A stretch of DNA of 64,000 bases from Sphingomonas liriopis (lineage in GTDB: Bacteria; Pseudomonadota; Alphaproteobacteria; Sphingomonadales; Sphingomonadaceae): contig NZ_JAMLDY010000020.1 in assembly GCF_024211255.1 (NCBI RefSeq), positions 1-64,000 of the forward strand, in the 5' to 3' direction. The position numbers were made by a program, and so were the translations under genes. Numbering within the stretch: the stretch's first letter is position 1; each line of letters begins with the position of its first letter. Shown here piece by piece: positions 25,829 to 34,340 of the stretch. Under the pieces are notes generated by a model. The model was not told where the DNA came from and searched no databases. It was given only the letters and a program-made list of their open reading frames with translations.

Positions 25829-27441
25829 CAGGCCTCCTCGCCCTCCGCCGCATCCGTCGTGGCGGGCTCTTCGTCGGCGAACCAGTGCTGGCGCGCGGCC
25901 ATGATGATCTCGTTGCCCTGTTCGTCCGACAGGCCGTATTCGGACAGGATGCCGCCCTTCGGCTCGGGACGCTTGGGGGCGTCCTCGTTGCGGCGGCGCG
26001 GTTCGATGCGCTTCTTCTCGACCAGTTCGTCGGTGGCGAGGTCGGCGAGGTCGTCGAGCGTCTTGATCCCCGCCTTGCCGAGCGTGACCAGCATCGCTTC
26101 GGTCAGGTACGGGATATCGATCAGCGCGTCCTCGACGCCGAGCGCGGTGCGCTCCTCGCGGTTCGCGGCCTCGCGGCGGTCGAGCGCTTCCTGCGCGCGG
26201 CTCTGCAGCTCCTGGCCGAGATCCTCGTCGAAGCCCTCGATCGACGCGATCTCGTCGAGCTCGACATAGGCGACCTCTTCGAGCGCGCCGAACCCTTCCG
26301 CGACCAGCAGCTGCGCCAGCGTCTCGTCGACGTCCAGCTCGGTCTGGAACATCTCGGTGCGCTCGGTGAACTCCTTCTGGCGCTTCTCGCTGGCATCCTG
26401 CTCGGTGAGGATGTCGATCGCCTTGCCGGTCAGCTGGCTGGCGAGGCGCACGTTCTGGCCGCGACGACCGATGGCGAGGGACAGCTGATCGTCGGGAACG
26501 ACGACCTCGATCCGCTCCTCCTCCTCGTCGATCACGACGCGGCTCACCGAAGCGGGCTGCAAGGCGTTGACGACGAAGGTCGCGATGTCGGGCGACCAGG
26601 GGATGATGTCGATCTTCTCGCCCTGCATCTCCTGCACGACCGCCTGGACGCGGCTGCCCTTCATGCCGACGCAGGCGCCGACCGGATCGATCGACGAATC
26701 GCGGCTGATGACGCCGATCTTGGCGCGGCTGCCCGGGTCGCGTGCGGCGGCCTGGATGGTGATGATGCCGTCGTAGATTTCGGGCACTTCCTGCGCGAAC
26801 AGCTTCTTCATGAAGTCGGGGTGCGCGCGGCTGAGGAAGATCTGCGGCCCGCGGTTTTCGCGGCGGACGTTGAGGATGAGGCTGCGGATGCGGTCGTTGA
26901 CGCGCACCACCTCGCGCGGGATCTGCGCGTCGCGGCGGATGACGCCCTCTGCCCTCCCCAAGTCGACGACGACATGGCCGAATTCGACGCGCTTGACGAC
27001 ACCGGTGATGATCTCGCCCTGGCGGTCCTTGAACTCTTCATATTGCCGCTCGCGCTCGGCGTCGCGGACCTTCTGGAAAATGATCTGCTTCGACGCCTGC
27101 GCCTGGATGCGGCCGAATTCGATCGGGGGGAGCGGATCGACGATATAGTCGCCGACGACCGCGCCCTTCTGCAGCTTCTGGGCCTGCGCGACGTCGACCT
27201 GCTTGAAATAATCGTCGACCGCCTCGACCACCTCGACGACACGCCACAGACGCAAGTCGCCGGTCGTCGGATCGAGCTTCGCGCGGATGTCGTTCTCGAT
27301 GCCGTAGCGCGTCTTGGCGGCGCGCTGGATCGCCTCTTCCAGAGCCTCGATGACGATGCTCTTGTCGATCATCTTTTCGGAAGCGACCGAATTGGCGATC
27401 GCGATCAGTTCCGCGCGGTTGGCGGTGGCGACGGTGGCCAT
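25828..27441 (-). CDS. nusA: Transcription termination/antitermination factor NusA
   Basis: A 537-residue NusA. The N-terminal RNAP-binding domain starts near AELIAIANSVASEKMIDKS, S1 lies around 135-200 (GEIITGVVKRVEFGHVVVDLG), and the two KH domains follow (GACVGMKGSRVQAVVQEMQG; LAIGRRGQNVRLASQLTG). C-terminal acidic helix-hairpin repeats include LLVAEGFGALEEVAYVE and LVTLGKAGIKTLDDLADLATDEL. It binds RNA polymerase and controls pausing and termination. rimP precedes it by 1 bp between stop and start. Confidence 0.97.
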   Translation of the reverse strand: MATVATANRAELIAIANSVASEKMIDKSIVIEALEEAIQRAAKTRYGIENDIRAKLDPTTGDLRLWRVVEVVEAVDDYFKQVDVAQAQKLQKGAVVGDYIVDPLPPIEFGRIQAQASKQIIFQKVRDAERERQYEEFKDRQGEIITGVVKRVEFGHVVVDLGRAEGVIRRDAQIPREVVRVNDRIRSLILNVRRENRGPQIFLSRAHPDFMKKLFAQEVPEIYDGIITIQAAARDPGSRAKIGVISRDSSIDPVGACVGMKGSRVQAVVQEMQGEKIDIIPWSPDIATFVVNALQPASVSRVVIDEEEERIEVVVPDDQLSLAIGRRGQNVRLASQLTGKAIDILTEQDASEKRQKEFTERTEMFQTELDVDETLAQLLVAEGFGALEEVAYVELDEIASIEGFDEDLGQELQSRAQEALDRREAANREERTALGVEDALIDIPYLTEAMLVTLGKAGIKTLDDLADLATDELVEKKRIEPRRRNEDAPKRPEPKGGILSEYGLSDEQGNEIIMAARQHWFADEEPATTDAAEGEEA

Positions 27442-27442
27442 C

Positions 27443-28021
27443 TTACTGCTGTCCTTCGTTCAGGTCGTCGTTGTCGTTCAAATCGTCGGCGTCTTCGAAT
27501 TCGTCGGCGCCCTCGCTCGAAAGCGGCGCGGTGGCGGCGAGCAGCCGGTCGGTGATCGTCAGCTTGGCGTCGTGGATCGCAGCGAGGCCGACGGTCATGC
27601 GGGTGTGGCCGCGCACGTCGATCGACACCTGATCCCCCTCGATGCCGACGAGATCGCCGGTCAGGATCTTGCGATTGTCGATCTTCTCGGCGAGCGTGAT
27701 CTTCGCCTCATGCCCCGCCCATTTGACGTAATCCTGCGGCCGGGTCAGCGGGCGGTCGATACCAGGCGAGGAGACTTCGAGGCGGTAGGCGTCTTCGATC
27801 GGGTCCTTGCCCTCCGCTTCCAGCGCGTCGAGCACGTCCGAGATGCGGCGCGACAAATCGGCGCAATCGTCGATCGTCAGCTGGCCGGTGTCCGGGCGCT
27901 CCGCCATCACCTGCAACGTCGGGTCCGATTTGCCGCCGAACATCTTCACGCGCACGAGGTCGAAGCCGAGCGCGGTCGCTTCGGGTTCGATCAATCGGGT
28001 GAGAAGGGCGATGTCCGCCAT
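27443..28021 (-). CDS. rimP: Ribosome maturation factor RimP
   Basis: A 192-residue RimP needed for 30S assembly. The alpha/beta N-terminal domain (LTRLIEPEATALGFDLVRVKMFGG, LTIDDCADLSRRISDVLDA) and the SH3-like C-terminal domain (YRLEVSSPGIDRPLTRPQDY, GHEAKITL) are clear. An acidic tail rich in Asp/Glu follows. The ATG at 28021 gives the family start MADIALLTRL. It is the first gene of the minus-strand operon, so the promoter should lie in the 28022-28184 gap shared with the divergent sugar dehydrogenase gene. Confidence 0.96.
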   Translation of the reverse strand: MADIALLTRLIEPEATALGFDLVRVKMFGGKSDPTLQVMAERPDTGQLTIDDCADLSRRISDVLDALEAEGKDPIEDAYRLEVSSPGIDRPLTRPQDYVKWAGHEAKITLAEKIDNRKILTGDLVGIEGDQVSIDVRGHTRMTVGLAAIHDAKLTITDRLLAATAPLSSEGADEFEDADDLNDNDDLNEGQQ

Positions 28022-28184
28022 GCAGGCTCCAGCTATAGGTCGTCGCCGCCGCGGGAGGGGTCCCCCGCAGCCTCTTTCACCAAAGATGTAAGAGAAGGCA
28101 TCGGCCATATACGTCGGAGCCCCGTCGGAAACAAGCATCCTCGTCCGCCCCCGTGCGTTTGCGTGGTCGTACCGGGAGAATCCA

Positions 28185-29318
28185 ATGCGCCACAGCCTGC
28201 TCGCCACCCTGTCGATCGCCCTCATCGCCTGTTCGGGCAACGCGCCGGTGGAGGGGCAGGCGGGCGAGACGCCGCCCTCGGCGAAACCGTTCCGCGAGAC
28301 GGTGGTCGCCGACTTCGTCTCGCCCTGGGCGCTCGCCTTCCTGCCCGACGAGCGGATCGTGGTGACCGAGAAGGCGGGGCAGATGATCCTGCTGTCCGCG
28401 GACGGCAAACGCCGCCAGACGATCGCGACGATCACCGTCGACGCGGCGGGGCAGGGCGCGCTGATGGACGTCGTCCCCGCGCCCGATTTCGCGAGCAGCA
28501 AGCGACTCTATTTCAGCTATTCGACCGCGGGCGAGGGCGGCAAGGGCGTCGTGCTGGCGCGCGGCCGGCTACGTTCCGACGGGCAGGGCGGCGACCGGCT
28601 CGGCGAGATCGAGGCGCTGTTCCGCGCGCGGCCGTTCGTCGAGGGCAACGGCCATTATTCGGGCCGCATCGCCTTTTCGCCCGATGGCCAGTCCCTCTTT
28701 TTCACCAACGGCGAGCGGCAGAAGTTCACGCCGGCGCAGGACCCGCAGGCGACGCTGGGCAAGGTGCTGCGCCTGACGCTCGACGGCAAGCCGGCGCCGG
28801 GCAATCCGCTGGTGGCGAAGGGCTTCGCGCCGGAAGTGTGGAGCTACGGCCATCGCAACCTGCTCGGCATCGCCTTCGACGGTGAAGGCCGGTTGTGGGA
28901 ACAGGAGATGGGGCCGAAGGGTGGCGACGAGCTCAACCTCATCATGCCGGGGCGCAACTACGGTTGGCCCAAGGCGTCGAATGGCAGCAACTACGACGGC
29001 AGCGACATTCCCGATCACGCCCCCGGTGACGGCTACGAACCGCCCAAGGTGTGGTGGAACCCGGTGATCTCGCCGGGCGGGCTGATGATCTATTCGGGAT
29101 CGCTGTTCCCGGCGTGGAAGGGCGATGCCTTCATCGGCGGCCTGTCGTCGCAGTCGCTGGTCCGCGTCGATCTCGACGGGCAGAATGCGAAGAAGGCCGA
29201 CCAATGGCCGATGGGCGCGCGTATCCGCGACGTCGAACAGGGGCCGGACGGCGCGATCTGGGTGATCGAGGACGGCGGCAAGTCGCAGGGGCGGCTGATC
29301 CGGCTGACGCCGCGGTAA
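28185..29318 (+). CDS. PQQ-dependent aldose sugar dehydrogenase-like lipoprotein (YliI type)
   Basis: A 377-residue six-bladed beta-propeller of the GSDH/YliI family. The signal sequence ends in the lipobox LIAC, making Cys16 the lipidated residue. SPWALAFLPDERIVVTEKAG, GNGHYSGRIAFSPDGQSLFF, YGHRNLLGIAFDGEGRLW, MGPKGGDELNLIMPGRNYGWP and SPGGLMIYSG are family motifs. It probably oxidises aldoses in the periplasm with PQQ. Substrate and PQQ supply cannot be judged here. It diverges from rimP across 163 bp. Confidence 0.9.
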   Translation: MRHSLLATLSIALIACSGNAPVEGQAGETPPSAKPFRETVVADFVSPWALAFLPDERIVVTEKAGQMILLSADGKRRQTIATITVDAAGQGALMDVVPAPDFASSKRLYFSYSTAGEGGKGVVLARGRLRSDGQGGDRLGEIEALFRARPFVEGNGHYSGRIAFSPDGQSLFFTNGERQKFTPAQDPQATLGKVLRLTLDGKPAPGNPLVAKGFAPEVWSYGHRNLLGIAFDGEGRLWEQEMGPKGGDELNLIMPGRNYGWPKASNGSNYDGSDIPDHAPGDGYEPPKVWWNPVISPGGLMIYSGSLFPAWKGDAFIGGLSSQSLVRVDLDGQNAKKADQWPMGARIRDVEQGPDGAIWVIEDGGKSQGRLIRLTPR

Positions 29319-29337
29319 ACCCTCCCGCTCGCGGGAA

Positions 29338-29553
29338 GGGCTATTGCATATGAGTGTTTGGTCGGCGGCTCCCCAATTCCTTCGTCACCCCGGACTTGTT
29401 CCGGGGTTCACCGTGCCGCAAGCGTCGGAAAAGAGCCTCGAAACGACAGGTTCGCCGAACCGTGGCCCCGGAACAAGTCCGGGGTGACGAAGTATTCCGG
29501 GCTGCCAGTTCGTCACGCGGCCATGTGCGATAGTCCTGCCGTCTCGGGGAGGA
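29338..29553. repeat. Extended family A element (about 216 bp), core orientation 1
   Basis: The core arms are 29384-29411 and 29461-29488. The flanks GGGCTATTGCAT, GCGGCTCCCCAATTCCTTC and GTCACGCGGCCATGTGCGAT match 52121-52338 in the same orientation, but the core loop is inverted between the two: here CCGTGCCGCAAGCGTCGG comes before TTCGCCGAACCGTGG. The outer ends are themselves roughly inverted (GGGCTATTGCATATG against CATGTGCGATAGTCC). Confidence 0.88.
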
Positions 29554-29949
29554 TCAGTCGCGCACCACCAGATAGTTCATCCGCGCATGCGCGATCGGCT
29601 TGTCGCGGTCGTCCTGCCAGGCGATCGCCTCGACGTTGGCGACGCGGGTGCCGAGGCGGGTGACGATCCCCTCGGCATGCGTCGGCTTGTCGCGACCGCC
29701 GCGCATGAAATCGACGGTGACGTTGACCGGCTTGATCCGCCCGCCGCCCTCTTCGGCCAGCGCATGCTGCAGCGAGACGATCGCCGCCACCTCGAGCAGC
29801 CCGGCGATCGCGCCGCCGTGCAGGAAGCCGGGCCGGCCGAGCACGTCGTCGCGAAACGGCATCACCAGCATCGGCGCCGCGCCGTCGCGCGGCTCCAGCG
29901 TCACGCCGAGCAGCTCGGCATAGGGCGGCAGCGCGTGCGCCGGCGTCAT
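29554..29949 (-). CDS. PaaI-type hotdog thioesterase, second of a pair
   Basis: A 131-residue hotdog-fold protein. GFLHGGAIAGLLEVAAI is the HGG signature of PaaI/YbdB-type acyl-CoA thioesterases, followed by VNVTVDFMRGGRDKPTHAEG and ARMNYLVV. The ATG at 29949 overlaps the stop of the other hotdog gene (ATGA), so the two are co-translated and could form a mixed tetramer. It probably hydrolyses an aryl- or medium-chain acyl-CoA; specificity cannot be told from sequence. Confidence 0.85.
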   Translation of the reverse strand: MTPAHALPPYAELLGVTLEPRDGAAPMLVMPFRDDVLGRPGFLHGGAIAGLLEVAAIVSLQHALAEEGGGRIKPVNVTVDFMRGGRDKPTHAEGIVTRLGTRVANVEAIAWQDDRDKPIAHARMNYLVVRD

Positions 29950-30380
29950 GCCGCGCCTCCCATCTGATCGATCAGCATGAACGTGCCGGCGACGTGCGCG
30001 AGCGGATCGTCGGGCGTCTCGTCGTAGGCGATGCCGCGGACGAAGGCGATCGAGCGGGTCAGCTTCAGGCATTCGCCGCGCCCGATCACGGTGCGGCCGG
30101 GCACCGCCGGGCGCAGATAGTCGACGCGCAGGTCGAGCGTCGCCTGCGGCGCGAATTTGTCGCGCTTCACCCACACCGCGACGCTGGTCGCCATGTCCAT
30201 CAGCGCGATGATCGGGCCCGATGCGAGCACGCCGCTGTCGGGATCGCCGATCAGGCTGTCGGCATAAGGCAGCGCCAGCTCGACCCAGCCGTCGCCCGAG
30301 CCGTGGAACTGGATGCCCAGCGTGCCGCCATGGCCACCGAACCGGTGCGCCATGAAGGCGTCGATGTTGAAGCCGCTCAT
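29946..30380 (-). CDS. PaaI-type hotdog thioesterase, first of a pair
   Basis: A 144-residue hotdog-fold thioesterase. GVLASGPIIALMDMATSVAVW occupies the helix that carries the active-site motif, with SG replacing the usual HGG, and LDLRVDYLRPAVPGRTVIGRG is the family strand pair. The missing His in the HGG-like motif, present in its partner, may mean one subunit is catalytic and the other structural. The ATG at 30380 follows a repeat-derived upstream frame that is rejected. Confidence 0.82.
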   Translation of the reverse strand: MSGFNIDAFMAHRFGGHGGTLGIQFHGSGDGWVELALPYADSLIGDPDSGVLASGPIIALMDMATSVAVWVKRDKFAPQATLDLRVDYLRPAVPGRTVIGRGECLKLTRSIAFVRGIAYDETPDDPLAHVAGTFMLIDQMGGAA

Positions 30381-30461
30381 CCGCGCGTCTCTACACGCCA
30401 TCGGCGGTAGCGCAACGTGGGCCGCGGCGGTAGCGTGGGAGTCAGAGCAAACCACCCCCCT

Positions 30462-30536
30462 CCCGTTCGCCCTGAGCCTGTCGAAGGGCATCGCTCGATC
30501 GCAAGCCTGGGCTTCGACAAGCTCGGCCCGAACGGG
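30462..30536. repeat. Family C repeat copy 1
   Basis: CCCGTTCGCCCTGAGCCTGT opens, with TCGAAGGGC, and CTTCGACAAGCTC with GGCCCGAACGGG closes, forming facing arms about 75 bp overall. Related copies lie at 34867-34995 and, in frame inside the E2 gene, at 58032-58118. This one separates the thioesterase pair from the crotonase gene. Confidence 0.85.
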
Positions 30537-30568
30537 ATGGGGGCGGGGGAATGTCAGGAGAGAGAACC

Positions 30569-31348
30569 ATGAACGACCGCGTCACCCTCACCGTCGCCGA
30601 CGGCATCGCCGACGTCCGCCTCGCGCGGCCCGACAAGATGAACGCGATCGACCCCGCGATGTTCGAAGGGATCGGCGCGGCGATCGACGCGCTCGCGACC
30701 CGCACCGACGTGCGCTGCGTCGTGCTGTCGGGCGAGGGCAGGGGGTTCTGCGCCGGGCTCGACATGGCGAGCATGGCGCGCGGCGGCTCCGGCATGTCGA
30801 CGACACGCAACGCGCAAGGCAGCATCCCGCCGCAGCACGTCACCTGGGGCTGGCGGCAATTGCCGATGCCGGTGATCGCCGCGGTGCACGGCGTCGCGTT
30901 CGGCGGCGGTTTCCAGATCATGTCAGGCGCCGACATCCGCATCGCCGCGCCCGACACCCGCTTCGCGATCCGCGAGACGCATTGGGGACTGGTGCCCGAC
31001 ATGGCGGGTTTCCCGATCTGGCGCGGGCTGGTGCGCGACGACGTGCTGCGCGAACTGGTCTATACCGCGCGAGAATTCGGCGCGGACGAGGCGCTGCGCC
31101 ATGGCTTCGTCACGCGGCTGGCGGACGATCCGCTCGCCGCGGCGCTAGCGCTGGCGCGCGAGATCGCGGGGCGCTCGCCGCACGCGATTCGCGGGGCGAA
31201 GCGGCTGCTCAACATAGCGCACGATGCCGATCCGCGGGCGATGCTGGAGGCGGAGACGAAGGAACAGCTCAAGGTGATCGGCAAGCCGAACATGATGGAA
31301 GCGGTGGCGGCGAACATGGCGAAGCGACCGCCGGTGTTCGCGGACTGA
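30569..31348 (+). CDS. Enoyl-CoA hydratase/isomerase (crotonase family)
   Basis: A 259-residue crotonase. ARPDKMNAIDPAMFEGI, the oxyanion-hole segment VVLSGEGRGFCAGLDMASM, and VIAAVHGVAFGGGFQIMSGADIRIA are the family motifs, and RETHWGLVPDMAG sits at the second catalytic site. A strong AGGAGAGAG ribosome site precedes the ATG at 30569. In place of the usual second Glu pair the site reads HWGLVPD, so hydratase versus isomerase activity is unclear. It belongs to a small acyl-CoA metabolic group with the SDR and thiolase downstream. Confidence 0.88.
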   Translation: MNDRVTLTVADGIADVRLARPDKMNAIDPAMFEGIGAAIDALATRTDVRCVVLSGEGRGFCAGLDMASMARGGSGMSTTRNAQGSIPPQHVTWGWRQLPMPVIAAVHGVAFGGGFQIMSGADIRIAAPDTRFAIRETHWGLVPDMAGFPIWRGLVRDDVLRELVYTAREFGADEALRHGFVTRLADDPLAAALALAREIAGRSPHAIRGAKRLLNIAHDADPRAMLEAETKEQLKVIGKPNMMEAVAANMAKRPPVFAD

Positions 31349-31367
31349 GCGCGGTCCCAAGACCGTC

Positions 31368-31473
31368 GTCACCCCGGACGTGTTCCGGGGTCCACCCATC
31401 CGCAAGCATACGGCAAGAAGCGCAAGACCTGTGCCCAGCCGCACGGTGGACCCCGGAACAAGTCCGGGGTGAC
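31368..31473. repeat. Family A element between crotonase and SDR genes
   Basis: Arms at 31368-31395 (GTCACCCCGGACGTGTTCC) and 31446-31473 (complement with ACAAG) are separated by about 50 nt that include CATCCGCAAGC and GCACGGTGG. The arm mismatch at ACGTG/ACAAG shows the arms are not kept identical in this copy. It lies between convergent genes. Confidence 0.88.
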
Positions 31474-31499
31474 GAGGGATTTGGGGTGAGGCCGACCGA

Positions 31500-32282
31500 T
31501 CAGCGCGGTGCCATGCGGATGCCGCCGTCGAGGCGGATATGCTCGCCGTTGAAATAACCGTTCTCGATCAGCGTGCATGCGAGATGCGCATATTCCGCCG
31601 GATCGCCCAGCCGTTTCGGGAACGGCACGCTCGCCGCCAACGCATCCTTGACCGGTTGCGGCGCGCCCTGCAGCAGCGGGGTGTCGAAGATCCCGGGCAG
31701 GATCGTGTTCACCCGGATGCCCTCGCCCATCAGGTCGCGCGCGATCGGCAGCGTCATGCCGACGACGCCGCCCTTCGACGCGGCATAGGCCGCCTGGCCG
31801 ATCTGGCCGTCCTCGGCGGCGACGCTGGCGGTCATCACGATCGCCCCGCGTTCGCCATGCGCGCCCGGCGCCAGCGTCAGCATCCCCGCCGCCGATTTCG
31901 CGACGCAGCGGAAGGTGCCGACGAGGTTGATCTGCACCAGCCAGTCGAACGCGGCGAGCGGGAAATGCTTGATGCTGCCGTCTTCCTTCGATCGGCTGGC
32001 GGTCTTCACCGCATTGCCGGTGCCCGCACAGCAGACGAGGATCGCCTCCTGCCCGTGCGCCTCGCGCGCCCTGGCGAAACCGGCGTCGACGCTGTCGTCC
32101 TGCGTGACGTTCACCTCGCAGAAGACGCCGCCGATCTCGGCGGCGAGCGCCTCGCCCTTCTCGCGCTGCAGGTCGAAGATCGCGACGCGCGCGCCCTTGG
32201 CGGCGAGCGCCCGTGCGGTCGCGGCGCCGAGGCCGGAGGCGCCGCCGGTGACGACCGCGGCGATGGTATCGGTGATGTTCAT
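31500..32282 (-). CDS. SDR dehydrogenase, 3-hydroxyacyl-CoA dehydrogenase type II-like
   Basis: A 260-residue short-chain dehydrogenase. VVTGGASGLGAATARALAAKG is the NAD site, FDLQREKG gives the Asp for NAD, CCAGTGNAVKTASR fills the NAG region, and SVAAEDGQIGQAAYAASKGG has the Ser..Tyr-x3-Lys set. The C-terminal PGIFDTPLLQGAPQ and DGGIRMAPR resemble HSD10-type 3-hydroxyacyl-CoA dehydrogenases. The ATG at 32282 is preferred over 32300. Next to a thiolase on the same strand, a role in acyl-CoA beta-oxidation is likely. Confidence 0.88.
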   Translation of the reverse strand: MNITDTIAAVVTGGASGLGAATARALAAKGARVAIFDLQREKGEALAAEIGGVFCEVNVTQDDSVDAGFARAREAHGQEAILVCCAGTGNAVKTASRSKEDGSIKHFPLAAFDWLVQINLVGTFRCVAKSAAGMLTLAPGAHGERGAIVMTASVAAEDGQIGQAAYAASKGGVVGMTLPIARDLMGEGIRVNTILPGIFDTPLLQGAPQPVKDALAASVPFPKRLGDPAEYAHLACTLIENGYFNGEHIRLDGGIRMAPR

Positions 32283-32305
32283 GAATGTGCCCTTTTCCAA
32301 GCAGC

Positions 32306-32391
32306 CGTCATGCCAGCGCAGGCTGGCATCTTTCTCGGTGAGGTCGTGCCGTTCCCCAGCAAGACTCCAGCTTTCGCTGGAGTGATGAGAT
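32306..32391. repeat. Short hairpin repeat pair between SDR and thiolase genes
   Basis: TCATGCCAGCGCAGGCTGGC and, 50 bp on, GACTCCAGCTTTCGCTGGAG each form a hairpin and resemble the family E style of ATGCCAGC/CTCCAGC units. They occupy the 112-bp gap between the thiolase stop and the SDR start on the minus strand. Confidence 0.65.
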
Positions 32392-32394
32392 GCG

Positions 32395-33567
32395 TTACAA
32401 TCGCTCGACGATCGTCACGTTGGCGATGCCGCCGCCCTCGCACATCGTCTGCAAGCCGTAGCGACCGCCGCGCGCGTGCAGCGCATGCACCAGCGTCGCC
32501 ATCAGCTTCGTGCCGCTCGCGCCGAGCGGATGCCCCAGTGCGATCGCGCCGCCGTTGACGTTGAGCCGCTCGGGATCGCCGCCCGTGTGCTGCAGCCACG
32601 CGAGCGGCACCGGTGCGAACGCCTCGTTGACCTCGTACAGGTCGATATCCTCGATCCGCATGCCGGCACGCTGCAGGGCGCGGGTCGTGGCGAACAGCGG
32701 CTCCTCCAGCATGATGACCGGATCGCCGGCGGTGACGGTCAGGTTGTGGATGCGCGCCAGCGGGGTGAGCCCGTGCGCCTTGAGCGCCGCCTCGCTCACC
32801 ACCAGCACCGCGCTCGACCCGTCGCAGATCTGGCTGGCGTTGGCGGCGGTGATCGTGCCGCCCTCCTGCAGGGTCTTCACCGCGCCGATCGATTCCGGCG
32901 TCGCATCGTAGCGGATACCCTCGTCGCGATCATGGCAGAGCGCGCCGTCGGGCGTTTCCACCTCCAGCCCGACGATCTCGCCGGCGAAGGCGCCCCGCTC
33001 GGTTGCCGCAGCGGCGCGGCGGTGGCTTTCGAGCGCGTACGCGTCAAGCGCCGCGCGGTCGAAACCGTATTTGCGCGCGATCATCTCGGCGCCCATGAAC
33101 TGGCTGAACTGGATATCGGGGAAGCGCGTTTCCTGCCGCGGGCTCTTCGCCTTGCCGAGCCCGGCTTGCGCGAACAACATCCCGGTCGAGCCCATCGGCA
33201 CGCGCGTCATGCTCTCGACGCCGGCGGCGATCACCACGTCCTGCGTGCCGCTCATGATCGCCTGCGCGGCGAACTGGATCGCCTGCTGCGACGATCCGCA
33301 CTGGCGGTCGATCGTCACCGCCGGCACGCTGGTCGGCAATGTCGACGCGAGCACCGCGCCGCGGCCGACCTGGAAACCCTGCTCCCCGCCCTGGCTGACG
33401 CAGCCCATGATGACGTCCTCGACCGCCGCGGGATCGATGCCGCTGCGCCCCACCACCGCGTCGAGCACCTCCGCCGCCATGTCCGCCGGGTGCCAGCCGG
33501 CAAGCCGCCCGCCGCGCCGCCCGCCCGCGGTGCGCACCGCCTCGACGATATAGGCCTGCCCCATCAT
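32395..33567 (-). CDS. Acetyl-CoA acetyltransferase / 3-ketoacyl-CoA thiolase
   Basis: A 390-residue thiolase. The nucleophilic Cys90 lies in TIDRQCGSSQQAIQFAAQAI, the middle His in NVNGGAIALGHPLGASG, and the second Cys in QTMCEGGGIANVTIVE. The last motif differs from the common CIGGGQG, having CEGGGIA, typical of thiolases in degradative acyl-CoA clusters. It cleaves or condenses 3-ketoacyl-CoA and acetyl-CoA. The SDR gene follows on the same strand, and a nitroreductase gene diverges 70 bp upstream. Confidence 0.93.
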   Translation of the reverse strand: MMGQAYIVEAVRTAGGRRGGRLAGWHPADMAAEVLDAVVGRSGIDPAAVEDVIMGCVSQGGEQGFQVGRGAVLASTLPTSVPAVTIDRQCGSSQQAIQFAAQAIMSGTQDVVIAAGVESMTRVPMGSTGMLFAQAGLGKAKSPRQETRFPDIQFSQFMGAEMIARKYGFDRAALDAYALESHRRAAAATERGAFAGEIVGLEVETPDGALCHDRDEGIRYDATPESIGAVKTLQEGGTITAANASQICDGSSAVLVVSEAALKAHGLTPLARIHNLTVTAGDPVIMLEEPLFATTRALQRAGMRIEDIDLYEVNEAFAPVPLAWLQHTGGDPERLNVNGGAIALGHPLGASGTKLMATLVHALHARGGRYGLQTMCEGGGIANVTIVERL

Positions 33568-33576
33568 CCGCTCTCC

Positions 33577-33590
33577 ATAACTCTTGTTAT
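33577..33590. promoter_or_regulatory. Possible operator between thiolase and nitroreductase genes
   Basis: The 70-bp divergent gap contains ATAAC, four bases, then GTTAT. A symmetric AT-rich site in GC-rich DNA at a divergent promoter is typical of TetR-type or similar operators. Short length makes chance possible. Confidence 0.3.
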
Positions 33591-33637
33591 TGTGCTAGGG
33601 TGTCGCGCAATCGGAACGCAAGCGCAAGGGGATCGAG

Positions 33638-34315
33638 ATGGACGTTCGACAGGCGGTGACGGCACGGCGATCGGTTCGCGGGTTCCTCGACACGCCGGTG
33701 GACGTGGCGATACTGCGCAATCTGGCGGAGACGGCGGCGCGGGCGCCGTCGGGCGGCAACCTGCAGCCGTGGCATGTCCATATCGTCCATGGCGAGGCGA
33801 TGGCGCGGCTCAAGGCCGATATGGCGGGTGTGCTGGCGCGCGGTGAAACGGAGACGCCGGAGTATGCGGTGTACCCGCCCGGGCTGGCGGCGCCCTATGC
33901 GACGCGGCGATCCGATATCGGCGAGGCGCTGTACGGCCGTCTCGGCATCCCGCGCGAGGATCGGGCGGCGCGGCGGCGCTGGTTCGCGGATAATTTCCGG
34001 TTTTTCGGCGCGCCGGCGGCCTGTTTCTGCTCGGTCGATCGCGGCATGGGGCCGCCGCAATGGTCCGACCTCGGCATGTATCTGCAGACGCTGATGTTGC
34101 TCGCGGTCGAGGCGGGTCTCGCCACCTGTCCGCAGGAATGCTGGTCGATGTACCCGGAGACGATCGGGCGGTTCCTCGGGCTGCGAGAGGGGCGGATGTT
34201 GTTCTGCGGCGTGGCGATCGGGTTCGAGGATGAGGGCGCGGCGGCCAATGCGCTGCGGAGCGAGCGCGCGCCGGTAGGGGAGTGGTTGAGCGTGGTTGAG
34301 AAAGGCAAGGAGTAG
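33638..34315 (+). CDS. Nitroreductase-family flavoprotein
   Basis: A 225-residue FMN-dependent nitroreductase-fold protein. AVTARRSVRGFLDTPVD is the FMN phosphate-binding start, APSGGNLQPWHVHIVHG and SDLGMYLQTLMLLAVEAGLATCPQ are family motifs, and the end LGLREGRMLFCGVAIGFEDE fits the FMN-contacting segment. AAGGGGA precedes the ATG. Proteins of this kind reduce nitroaromatics, quinones or enones with NAD(P)H; the real substrate is unknown. It diverges from the thiolase gene. Confidence 0.9.
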   Translation: MDVRQAVTARRSVRGFLDTPVDVAILRNLAETAARAPSGGNLQPWHVHIVHGEAMARLKADMAGVLARGETETPEYAVYPPGLAAPYATRRSDIGEALYGRLGIPREDRAARRRWFADNFRFFGAPAACFCSVDRGMGPPQWSDLGMYLQTLMLLAVEAGLATCPQECWSMYPETIGRFLGLREGRMLFCGVAIGFEDEGAAANALRSERAPVGEWLSVVEKGKE

Positions 34316-34340
34316 GCCGCACGGTCTCCACAACTCCTCC

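Noticed and set aside
28022..28184. A tRNA or other structured RNA between rimP and the sugar dehydrogenase gene
   Set aside because: One GC-rich stem (GCGGGAGGGGTCCCCCGC) is visible, but no cloverleaf arms or T-loop consensus could be found.
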